Assembly: GCF_002735695.1 (NCBI RefSeq)
Contig: NZ_PDZH01000046.1
Coordinates: forward strand, 1-33,710
Direction: 5' to 3'
DNA: 33,710 nucleotides
Source of the DNA: Chitinimonas sp. BJB300
Lineage (GTDB): Bacteria; Pseudomonadota; Gammaproteobacteria; Burkholderiales; Chitinimonadaceae
Positions 7,232-14,758 of this stretch are shown here, piece after piece. Below the pieces are notes generated by a model. The model had not been told where the DNA came from. It made no database searches and saw only the letters and a list, made by a program, of their open reading frames with translations. Both the position numbers and the translations under genes were made by a program. Every line of letters starts with the position of its first letter. Positions within the stretch are counted from its first letter, which is position 1.

Positions 7232-8083
7232 ACTGTAACGGCGTTGACGCACCCATTTGGTCATAATCCATTTCTCGCCGCCTTCAACCGGTGCACCGCC
7301 ATGTAGGCTCAGAGGGTCGATCTGGCCTTGGCTGTTGGTATAACGAAAGTACACCGCGCTGCCTTTGCGCGGATTTACCGTCAAACCTACATCGGGGAAG
7401 ATGGTAGCGCCGCCTTGGTCAACATCACTCAGGTAGATCACCAAGGTTGCAACACGCTGGCCGCCTTGGGCGATGTGCTTCGCGCTGCCTGGGTCTGCGG
7501 GAGGGAAGTAATCAAAATGCGGGCGGTATTCACCCCCGACGCCATAGCGGAGGATCTGCAATCCTTCGCCGTTTTCCACCGGACAGCACATGAGCCGGGC
7601 TATGCGTGCATCAAGCCGGGCAATCAGGTCATCTTCCCTTAACGCAAAGAAGGTTCCCTCGCTGCTGCGTTGGGCTATGACACTCTCTTCCCCACTTAAT
7701 GGGTCTACCGTGGTCGACCGCCGCAGTTTGGTTTTAGCACGGGCAATCACCTCGTCGCATTCATTGTCCGATAGCACTCCATCAAGCACCAACGCCTGCG
7801 GCTTCTCGCAGCGCATCACCACCGTGGCCCAACCATCGCCGCCATCTATGCGATTACCAAGAAGCGCTATCGGCCAATCGTCATAGATGTACTCACCAAC
7901 CGGGGGGCGAATTGATTCCTTGAGTGGTATATCTTTACCCACGCTGACCGCCGCGACGGCTGCACTGGCTTGTTGCGCATCGAAGCCCGCGCTCACCATG
8001 GCTTCCACCATTGAGGCAACTGAGCAGCCACGCTGTAAGTTGTCCTTCAACCATATTTGCCATTCCCTACTCAGCTCGGGCAT
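7229..8083 (-). CDS. Prolyl 4-hydroxylase-like 2-oxoglutarate/Fe(II) oxygenase
   Basis: The C-terminal domain is a P4H-type 2-oxoglutarate-dependent dioxygenase, which hydroxylates protein or small-molecule substrates; the substrate here is unknown. The iron triad is visible as H189 and D191 (RPHFDYF) and H261 (SLHGG), with the 2-oxoglutarate-binding lysine K271 (GEKWIMTKW). The N-terminal 50 residues form a separate small helical region (VASMVEAMVSAGFDAQQAS) resembling a UBA/TS-N-like module, and about 45 linker residues follow. There is no signal peptide. The ATG has a strong AGGAGG site 7 bp upstream. It lies 111 bp downstream of the chitinase on the same strand, so cotranscription is possible. 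The stop codon is contributed by repeat A. Confidence 0.9.
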   Translation of the reverse strand: MPELSREWQIWLKDNLQRGCSVASMVEAMVSAGFDAQQASAAVAAVSVGKDIPLKESIRPPVGEYIYDDWPIALLGNRIDGGDGWATVVMRCEKPQALVLDGVLSDNECDEVIARAKTKLRRSTTVDPLSGEESVIAQRSSEGTFFALREDDLIARLDARIARLMCCPVENGEGLQILRYGVGGEYRPHFDYFPPADPGSAKHIAQGGQRVATLVIYLSDVDQGGATIFPDVGLTVNPRKGSAVYFRYTNSQGQIDPLSLHGGAPVEGGEKWIMTKWVRQRRYS

Positions 8084-8194
8084 TACGCTGCCTCCTAATC
8101 AACAACTGCTTCGATCATGAAACAGGTGATCCGATGAAAACCCCGCCCTTTAGAGAGAGGTCTTCATCGTATTGCCAACAACATGGGAAGCGGC

Positions 8195-10051
8195 TTACCT
8201 CACCGTACCCATTTTGCTCATCAGCTCACCATCTGCCGTATCACCATCCAATGACCAGCTCATCATGCCACCCAACCCCTTGGCTTTGACGTAGTCGATC
8301 TTAGTCTGGATATCGGCCGGCGTATCGTAAGACCAGAAAGTACTGCCGTCGAACTTCCAGCTTTGCTTGGTAACCGGGTGGGTAAAGACTTGTCCAGGTG
8401 CATTCTTGAGTACCTTATAGTCTTCGATACCCGCCTCATAGGTACCACGTGCCGGCCCCGTAGCAATTTGGTAAAGGCCGTTGTTCGTATTGGCTACCCC
8501 GGTCCAGCCCCGCCCGTAGAACGGAATCCCCAGCACAATCTTGCTGGCAGGCGTACCCGATGCCAGCAGATTATTCACCGCACCCTCAATGTTGTAGCTT
8601 GCACCAAGCGGTGTTGCCGCATTGGGGCTGGCTGGATCATTTATCAGGTGCGAATGGAAGTCTGTCGGCCCCTTGGCATCCCACCCACCATGGAAATCGT
8701 AAGACATCAGATTGATCCAGTCCAGATACTGGCTGTACTGCGCCGGCTCTGTCATATCGATCTTGTCTTTACCGGCCCCGATCGCCACGGTCAGTTTGTA
8801 CCGCTTACCCGTGGTAGCCCCTAAAGCATCAAGCTGTGTGCGGAATTCCTTCAACAGCAAAGTGAAGTTCTGCTTATCAGCCGGGCTAACCGTGTTGTAG
8901 CCAAAACCCTGTATACCAGGGAATTCCCAGTCAATATCGATACCATCAAACAGCCCCGCCGCGGCACCGGCGCCGCCAGCACCATCGTATGCTGGCAGAT
9001 TACCCTTGATGTAGACATCCACACAGCTCTTTACCAACTGCTTACGCAATGCGTCGGTCTCTGACGCGGCCGAGAACCAACGTGACCACGTCCAACCACC
9101 CAGCGAAATCATCGGGCTGATGTTTGGGTAGCGTGCCTTTAGCCGTTTGATTTGGCCAAAGTTGCCACGCAATGGGCTATCCCACTTGTCCGCCACACCA
9201 TCCACCGAAGCCGCAGCCGGGAAGGCCTTGCTGTAGTCGGCAAAGGGGTCGCCACCATCACCGTTACCCGACTCGGTGCGATACTGGATATCGCACTCAT
9301 AGCCGCCATTCTTCTTGTAGACGTTGCCAAAGGCATAGTTCAAGAAAGTCAGCTTCGCAGCCGAACCCGACGTCTCGATCTGCTTCACTTGGTAGTTACG
9401 GCCATAAATGCCCCACTGGGCAAAGTAGGAGCCCACCTGCCGCGCACCCGGTGTCGGCGTTGGCGTTGGCGTTGGCGTTGGCGTTGGCGTTGGCGTTGGC
9501 GTTGGCGTTGGCGTTGGCGTTGGCGTTGGCGTTGGCGTTGGCGTTGGCGTCACCGAGCATGCACCCACATCTTTCCATGGCTTACCATCACCCACATTCG
9601 CAGGGGGTATATCACCCTGAGTCCACCACTTGGCCTCGTAATTGCGCCCTTCATAGGTAACGCGCTGCCCGCCGTTATAGGCTGTAGCCCCGACCCAAGC
9701 GATGTAGCAAATATTGGGGCTAGGCGTAGGTACTGGTACAGGGGTAGGTATAGGTGTTGGCGCAGGAGCAGGGACACCGCCGCCAATACAACTACCTTGT
9801 GGTTGCCACAGCGTAGGCGATGCCGCTGGATTCCAATTCGCACCCACATAAGCAGTATGGGTAACCAGCGCTTTGTAGTTATTGCCCTGGTAAGAAGTCT
9901 GGCTGTTGGCGGTATAGGTGTTACCTTCAGCCCAGGTGGCTGCGCAATTTGCAGCCAGTACAGCAGGCGCATACAGCAGGCCTGCCATAGCAAGGCCAAG
10001 GGTAACGCCACGCAAAGCAAAGCGCTGGGACTGCTTATAGTTGGGGTACAT
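8195..10051 (-). CDS. Secreted GH18 chitinase with two chitin-binding domains
   Basis: This enzyme hydrolyses beta-1,4 bonds in chitin outside the cell. The 618-residue product has a signal peptide (ending VLAA near residue 34), a first CBM5/12-type domain (about 35-88, SYQGNNYKALVTH), a Pro/Thr linker, a second CBM5/12 domain (about 115-165, with the AKWWTQGDIPP signature), a long (TP)n linker, and a C-terminal GH18 barrel. The barrel shows SLGGWTWSRWF and DGIDIDWE with D369, D372, D374 and the catalytic acid E376, plus the MSYDFHGGW and final MMSWSLDGD segments. ATG 10051 is preceded by GGAG at about 8 bp. A palindromic candidate operator lies 110-125 bp upstream. Confidence 0.96.
   Translation of the reverse strand: MYPNYKQSQRFALRGVTLGLAMAGLLYAPAVLAANCAATWAEGNTYTANSQTSYQGNNYKALVTHTAYVGANWNPAASPTLWQPQGSCIGGGVPAPAPTPIPTPVPVPTPSPNICYIAWVGATAYNGGQRVTYEGRNYEAKWWTQGDIPPANVGDGKPWKDVGACSVTPTPTPTPTPTPTPTPTPTPTPTPTPTPTPTPTPGARQVGSYFAQWGIYGRNYQVKQIETSGSAAKLTFLNYAFGNVYKKNGGYECDIQYRTESGNGDGGDPFADYSKAFPAAASVDGVADKWDSPLRGNFGQIKRLKARYPNISPMISLGGWTWSRWFSAASETDALRKQLVKSCVDVYIKGNLPAYDGAGGAGAAAGLFDGIDIDWEFPGIQGFGYNTVSPADKQNFTLLLKEFRTQLDALGATTGKRYKLTVAIGAGKDKIDMTEPAQYSQYLDWINLMSYDFHGGWDAKGPTDFHSHLINDPASPNAATPLGASYNIEGAVNNLLASGTPASKIVLGIPFYGRGWTGVANTNNGLYQIATGPARGTYEAGIEDYKVLKNAPGQVFTHPVTKQSWKFDGSTFWSYDTPADIQTKIDYVKAKGLGGMMSWSLDGDTADGELMSKMGTVR
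9450..9551. repeat. Hexanucleotide tandem repeat (GGCGTT)n inside the chitinase linker
   Basis: Fifteen perfect GGCGTT units, with a GGTGTC unit before and a GGCGTC unit after, give about 17 hexamers. On the coding (minus) strand they encode consecutive Thr-Pro pairs joining the second chitin-binding domain to the catalytic domain. Because each unit is two codons, gain or loss of units changes linker length without a frameshift. Confidence 0.97.
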
Positions 10052-10159
10052 ACGGTGTCTCCATCCAAAGGGGAAAGAGCGAGGTCACCGGATAGCTAGG
10101 CCGGTTTACATCCCGATTCCCAAACCCCTCGCACATAGACTGGGAACCGTATGCTGCAC

Positions 10160-10220
10160 TAATACCGGTATTATAAATACAAACCATATTGGTAATTATG
10201 ATGTATTAACTTGGTATTAC
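10160..10220. promoter_or_regulatory. Candidate operator region upstream of the chitinase
   Basis: A perfect 14-bp palindrome, TAATACCGGTATTA, lies at 10160-10173. The half-site GGTATTA recurs at 10213-10219, and an ACCATATTGGT near-palindrome lies between at 10183-10193. The surrounding sequence is AT-rich and contains TATAAT-like sequence on the minus strand. The half-site resembles sites described for GntR-family GlcNAc regulators (TGGTATT-type), but the regulator is not in the window and the assignment is inference. Confidence 0.4.
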
Positions 10221-10293
10221 GTAAAACTCAGCCCAGGCCAGCCAGTAACTTATTCATTTGCCATTAAATAATCTAGGCGCAGTGAACTCTCCA

Positions 10294-11067
10294 TTAAGCC
10301 CGGCTCGCACAGACTGGGCAATGAGGGTCGCGTTTAAAGCGCAGGTTGCGCCAATCGTGGGTGCGTAGATCCAGCACCATCAACTTACCGAGCGGAATGC
10401 CGGGCATGTCGAGCAGGATTTTCAATGCCTCGGCTGCTTGCATGGCGCCGATAATGCCTACCAGGGGGGCAAATACGCCAAATGTCGCGCAGGGGCCATC
10501 GCTGGTGTCGCCATCTTCATCAAACAGGCAGCGATAACAGGGACTATCTGCTTGGCGGGGGTCGAATACGGCGAACTGACCGTCAAAACGCACGGCTGCA
10601 CCCGAGACCAATGGTTTACCCTGTGCAAAACAAGCGCGATTGACAGCGTGGCGGGTGGGAAAGTTATCGGAACAATCCAGCACCACATCCGCCTGGGCAA
10701 TGGCAGTCACCAGTGACTCACCTTGCAAGCGCTCGGCCAGTGGTACTACAGTTATCTGGGGGTTGATACCTGCCAGCGTTGCTTGTGCAGAGGTCACCTT
10801 GCGCTGCCCCAAGCTGTCGTGTCGATGCACTATCTGGCGCTGTAGGTTAGTCAGCTCGACCGTGTCGGCATCTGCCAACAAAAGCTGCCCTACCCCTGCA
10901 GAGGCAAGGTACATCGCAGCGGGCGACCCCAGTCCCCCCATGCCGACAATGAGTATGCTTGCCGCAGCCAGCTTACGTTGCCCCTCGATGCCGACTTCGT
11001 CGAGCAGAATATGCCGGCTGTAACGCAGCAATGCGTCATCAGAAAAATCTCGGTTGAAATCGCGCAT
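10294..11067 (-). CDS. moeB: MoeB/ThiF/HesA family adenylyltransferase
   Basis: This E1-like enzyme adenylates the C-terminus of a small sulfur-carrier protein (MoaD in molybdopterin synthesis, or ThiS in thiamine synthesis). The 257-residue length and motifs match MoeB: LLRYSRHILL at the N-terminus, the nucleotide loop ILIVGMGGLGSPAAMYL (about 39-55), ELTNLQRQIVH, DVVLDCSDNFPTRHAVN, and two zinc CxxC pairs (CYRC and CPVC). It is not possible to say from sequence alone which carrier it serves. In related betaproteobacteria moeB follows ctpA; here a GAF gene sits between them. Confidence 0.9.
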   Translation of the reverse strand: MRDFNRDFSDDALLRYSRHILLDEVGIEGQRKLAAASILIVGMGGLGSPAAMYLASAGVGQLLLADADTVELTNLQRQIVHRHDSLGQRKVTSAQATLAGINPQITVVPLAERLQGESLVTAIAQADVVLDCSDNFPTRHAVNRACFAQGKPLVSGAAVRFDGQFAVFDPRQADSPCYRCLFDEDGDTSDGPCATFGVFAPLVGIIGAMQAAEALKILLDMPGIPLGKLMVLDLRTHDWRNLRFKRDPHCPVCASRA

Positions 11068-11323
11068 GGCTTGGGTGACGTGAATGGCTAGACGAGGTGG
11101 ACGATGATAAGCCGCCCGCTAAGCAACCACCAAGTAGCCACCAAGAACCACCGAAGCACATAGACCACTTCAGCTTTCCACGTCCCGGGAAGCCGATAGA
11201 AATCACAGTTAGCGTAGGGAGGACAAGCAGAATTCGTATTGACGATAGGCGCTCACCTCAGCACAGCTGAGTAAGCTTGTATCATCAACTTAACGAAATA
11301 CGCGCTACATCGACGATGTAGAC

Positions 11324-11830
11324 TCAGCCGCCAAACTTCTTCATTGCCAGGCCCACCATTGCAGCGGCCTGCTGGAGATATTGTAGATCTTGCTGGCTCC
11401 AGACCTTGATTTGCACTGTGTTTTCACAACAAACGAGGCCCAGTGGCGAACCATCCAGTTCAATTGCTGCATTCAAGACGGAATAGATATTCAACGGCTC
11501 TAAATAAGCATCGTTGAAACCCTCCGTTGCGGGATAGGTACGTGCATCACTGGCAACAATCAATCGTTCCTCGCGCATAGCGGTAAAGTAGTCGGGGAAA
11601 TCATCTTCGCTCAACGTCATGCCACTGGACCACTGGCCGTCGCTGGCATCGTACAGCCCCTCACACACAGCGCTATCCTGCAAAGTGCCTGTATAAAACC
11701 AGAAGCTGGCGCGTGTGCAGCCAACCTCCTGCACCAGCGTGCGACTCAATAAGGCAAAGAACTTGGCCCTATCGAGCTTGCCTTCCCCCAGCATGGTGTA
11801 AAGGTTTTTGAATAAATTAGTATCGTGCAT
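11324..11830 (-). CDS. Small GAF-domain protein
   Basis: This 168-residue protein consists almost entirely of one GAF domain, a ligand- or signal-sensing fold. LLSRTLVQEVGCTRASFWFYT starts the domain, a middle section reads SDARTYPATEGF, and the end reads LGLVCCENTVQIKVWSQQDLQYLQQAAAMVGLAM. No output domain is attached, so it may act through a partner. ATG 11830 was chosen over an in-frame start at 11941 because GAGAGGG lies about 8 bp upstream and the longer form would run through the ctpA terminator. It sits between ctpA and moeB on the same strand but is separated from ctpA by that terminator. Confidence 0.85.
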   Translation of the reverse strand: MHDTNLFKNLYTMLGEGKLDRAKFFALLSRTLVQEVGCTRASFWFYTGTLQDSAVCEGLYDASDGQWSSGMTLSEDDFPDYFTAMREERLIVASDARTYPATEGFNDAYLEPLNIYSVLNAAIELDGSPLGLVCCENTVQIKVWSQQDLQYLQQAAAMVGLAMKKFGG

Positions 11831-11902
11831 TTTGATCACCCTCTCAGCACACGTGCACGAGGCCCGTCTACCTGATGTTATAGCCCTACAGCACCCAAAA
11901 TG

Positions 11903-11930
11903 CAGAAAGCCCGCATTTGCGGGCTTTCTG
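11903..11930 (-). terminator. Terminator of the gpmI-envC-ctpA operon
   Basis: The arms CAGAAAGCCCGCA (11903-11915) and TGCGGGCTTTCTG (11918-11930) form a 13-bp stem with a 2-nt centre. On the minus strand it is followed by CATTTT. It lies 27 bp after the ctpA stop and before the GAF gene. Confidence 0.85.
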
Positions 11931-11956
11931 AAAAGGCACAACCAAATACAAACGGC

Positions 11957-13408
11957 CTATTTAATTACCACCGTGTTCGCACGTACCACCTGCTGCACCT
12001 TCAAGACATTCAGCGCCTGCTGTAATTGGTAATCCTTTCTCAGCGAAATCTCACCCGGCTTCAGCTCTTCCTCTTCCGAGGGCTTACTTTCCTTAGACTT
12101 GGCTTTATCGATACCTTTTTGCTTGGCAGGTTCCAACTTGGCTTCAGGCTGCACTTCCGGTGCTGCAATGGGCTTGGCATCCAGTTTTACTGCTTCACCC
12201 TGCGGGTTGGTCAGATGGTGTTCAAGATCAGCTTCGCGTACCCGGAAAGCCGCGCTATTCAACCCATTTAGCGTAGCTTCTTCAACCTCGATATCCGGAG
12301 TAATGCCTTTGGCTTGGATAGAACGGCCATTTGGCGTGAAGTAACGCGCGGTGGTCAACTTGATAGCAGCATCCTTCCCGACAGGCAAGATAGTCTGCAC
12401 CGATCCCTTGCCAAAGGTCTGCACGCCAACAACAACAGCACGCTTATGGTCCTGTAAGGCACCCGCCACAATTTCGGAAGCAGAGGCCGAACCGGAATTC
12501 ACCAGCACCACCATCGGTACATCTTTCACCCCATTCGGCAACTTGCCTTCACGAGCACCGAATTCAGGGCTGGCCGTCAACTTTACCTTTGCATCACTGG
12601 CGCGGCCCTCGGTATATACCACCAATGCTTTCTCGGGAAGGAACAGCGCCGACACCCCTACCGCTGAACTCAATACACCACCCGGGTCATTGCGCAGATC
12701 AAGCACCAGGCCCTTCAGGTTCGCATTATTCTCCTTGTATAAATTCTCGAGCGCGCGCGCCACATCGTCAGTCGAGCGCTCTTGGAACTGCGCCAAACGC
12801 ACATAACCGAAACCGGGCTCAAGCATCCGGGATTTCACGCTCTGTACTTTGATTACCGAACGATTGAGCGTAAACACCAAAGGCTTGGTCTCGCCCTTGC
12901 GCAATATCGTCAGCACAACCTTGCTATTGGGCTTGCCGCGCATCTTGGCGACCGCATCATTCAAGGAAAGGCCCCGGACCGGTGCGTCGTCGATCTTCAT
13001 AATGTAATCGCCTGCCTTGATACCCGCCTTGAATGCAGGTGTATCTTCAATCGGCGAAATCACGCGGACTAATCCGTCTTCCAGATTGACTTCCAGCCCC
13101 AGGCCACCAAACTCGCCTGTCGTACTGACCTTCAAATCCCTGAATGCTTCCGCATCCAGGTAGGCGGAATGCGGGTCCAAGCCAGTCAACATGCCATTGA
13201 TGGCTTCGTTGATCAGCTTTTTATCTTCAACCGGCTCGACGTAATCTTGTTTGATGCGGGCATATACCTCGGTAAAGGCGCGCAGCTCGTTAATAGGCAG
13301 TGGCGACAAGCTTTCCTTGTCGGCCAGTGCGCTGGCCCCAGCGGTCAACAGCACACCAATGCCTGTACCGATGAGAAGCAATCTGAATTTCTGTGCTTTC
13401 GCTTGCAT
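11957..13408 (-). CDS. ctpA: C-terminal processing peptidase, S41 family (CtpA)
   Basis: S41 peptidases are periplasmic Ser/Lys proteases with a PDZ domain that trim or degrade envelope proteins, including cell-wall hydrolases. With ATG 13408 the product is 483 residues: an N-terminal signal or anchor segment (about 8-30), the helical N-domain, a PDZ domain (about 95-175, GLGLEV and AGIKAGDYIMKID), and the protease core. The catalytic set is S309 (NSGSASASEI), K334 (TFGKGSVQ) and Q338. The C-terminus is Lys/Glu-rich. ATG 13408 was chosen because AAAGGA lies just upstream; the longer reading uses a TTG. It follows envC on the same strand, consistent with a role in controlling peptidoglycan hydrolysis. 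Confidence 0.94.
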   Translation of the reverse strand: MQAKAQKFRLLLIGTGIGVLLTAGASALADKESLSPLPINELRAFTEVYARIKQDYVEPVEDKKLINEAINGMLTGLDPHSAYLDAEAFRDLKVSTTGEFGGLGLEVNLEDGLVRVISPIEDTPAFKAGIKAGDYIMKIDDAPVRGLSLNDAVAKMRGKPNSKVVLTILRKGETKPLVFTLNRSVIKVQSVKSRMLEPGFGYVRLAQFQERSTDDVARALENLYKENNANLKGLVLDLRNDPGGVLSSAVGVSALFLPEKALVVYTEGRASDAKVKLTASPEFGAREGKLPNGVKDVPMVVLVNSGSASASEIVAGALQDHKRAVVVGVQTFGKGSVQTILPVGKDAAIKLTTARYFTPNGRSIQAKGITPDIEVEEATLNGLNSAAFRVREADLEHHLTNPQGEAVKLDAKPIAAPEVQPEAKLEPAKQKGIDKAKSKESKPSEEEELKPGEISLRKDYQLQQALNVLKVQQVVRANTVVIK

Positions 13409-13471
13409 TACTGTCCTTTTACTACCTGCCAACAGCCGGCTCGAACACGCTGCTGTTGAATAATTGCCAGC

Positions 13472-14758
13472 CTATTTTGCCCAGGCGAGCGGGTCCAGAG
13501 GTTTACCCAGATGACGTATTTCGAAGTATATCCCCGTTTGTTCACTTCCACCGCTATTGCCACTGGTCGCTATATCCTCCCCAGCCGTTACCTTGTCGCC
13601 AATCTGTTTGATCAGCGACTCGGCTGCGCCATAAAGGCTGAGATACCCACCACCATGATCCACGATGAGCATATTCCCGAAACCGCGTAACCAATCCGCA
13701 AATACTACCCGACCGCTAGCGACCGCTTTGACGGGCTGACCGCCGCTCGTCCGAATAAATACTCCCTTCCACTGCGTACCCTCACTACGTGGGGTGCCGA
13801 ACTTACCTGTAACCTCACCCCGTGCAGGCAAACGCAGTTCACCTTTCAACTCGGCAAAACGACGCCCGTCCGCCGTACTGTCGGGCAAGGCATCGTTTTG
13901 CTTGACCACCGGCTCTGGCTTGGCAGCAGCCTCGCTTGGCTTTTTGCCTGACTTTGCTTCCCTTGCCGCGCGTGCAGCTTCACGCGCTTCTGCCAGTTTC
14001 TGCGCTTTAGCTTGCTTTTCGCGCTCGCGCGCTTCTTTGATCTCACGCTCGCGGATCATCCGGTTGATCTTTTCAACCAACTGGGTCAGACGCTTTTCAT
14101 CGCGCTGCAATTTGCTGATCTGCTTACGCTGCTCACCAATCTCGCCAGCTATTTTGCTCAACACTTCTTGTTTTTCGGCTTGTTCGGCCTTCAACCGATC
14201 ACGTGCTTGCTTTCGCTCAGCCGCAATACGCACCAACACCTCGTGCTTCTGACGGATGACTTCTGCAAGCGCATTGAGTTTATCTAGCTGCCCATTCAAC
14301 TCTCCCGACAGCTTGTACTGCGCTTGCGCGATATAACGGTAATAGCGCAAATCGCGCGCAAGTTTGTTTGGATCCTGCTGGTTCAATAAAAGGCGCAACG
14401 CCTCATGCTGGCCGTTGCGATGGCGCGATCGAATCAAGTCCTGCAAACGCTGTCGATTGGATTCCAGATTCTGGCGGGTCTTGACGATATCCTGGCTGAT
14501 ATTGGCTAACGCAGCTTCGGACAGCTGCTGTTCCCGATTAAGCTGCGCCACCGCACGATTGGCTGCACTGATAGCCTGCTCGGATGACTTTAAGGCATCT
14601 GCAGCATCATGGCGGGTGGCCTCATTCGCCTGTAATTCCTGCTTCAACGAGTCGATCTTGCGGCGTAGATCCTGCAAGTCATCTTCCGGCTGGGCAGCCC
14701 CTACCGCGCTGACCAGCAGGCCAGCAGCGGCAATCAAAGGAATCAGGCGGCGAATCAC
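13472..14758 (-). CDS. envC: EnvC-like murein hydrolase activator (coiled coil + degenerate LytM/M23)
   Basis: EnvC activates amidases that split septal peptidoglycan during division. The 428-residue protein has a signal peptide (ending VGAAQ near 23), two long coiled-coil stretches (about 25-110 and 160-280, rich in Glu, Lys, Gln and Arg), and a C-terminal LytM/M23 domain (about 310-428). The domain's metal ligands are largely missing: the first motif reads WKGVFIRT in place of HxGxD, and the last reads GIYFEIRHLGKP in place of LHFEIR with HxH. This fits a regulatory, non-catalytic LytM factor. The GTG start overlaps the gpmI stop by 4 bp (GTGA), implying translational coupling. Confidence 0.93.
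   Translation of the reverse strand: MIRRLIPLIAAAGLLVSAVGAAQPEDDLQDLRRKIDSLKQELQANEATRHDAADALKSSEQAISAANRAVAQLNREQQLSEAALANISQDIVKTRQNLESNRQRLQDLIRSRHRNGQHEALRLLLNQQDPNKLARDLRYYRYIAQAQYKLSGELNGQLDKLNALAEVIRQKHEVLVRIAAERKQARDRLKAEQAEKQEVLSKIAGEIGEQRKQISKLQRDEKRLTQLVEKINRMIREREIKEAREREKQAKAQKLAEAREAARAAREAKSGKKPSEAAAKPEPVVKQNDALPDSTADGRRFAELKGELRLPARGEVTGKFGTPRSEGTQWKGVFIRTSGGQPVKAVASGRVVFADWLRGFGNMLIVDHGGGYLSLYGAAESLIKQIGDKVTAGEDIATSGNSGGSEQTGIYFEIRHLGKPLDPLAWAK

Noticed and set aside
9450-9551. CRISPR-like array
   Set aside because: The units are contiguous 6-mers with no spacers and encode a Thr-Pro linker.
9152-10099. Long plus-strand open frame opposite the chitinase with a run of Trp-Arg pairs
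   Set aside because: It is the mirror of the GGCGTT array read on the wrong strand; the minus-strand chitinase has full domain support.
11305-11321. Perfect palindrome CTACATCG-A-CGATGTAG after the GAF gene as a terminator
   Set aside because: The stem is clear, but no T run follows on the minus strand, so it is not called a terminator; its role is unknown.
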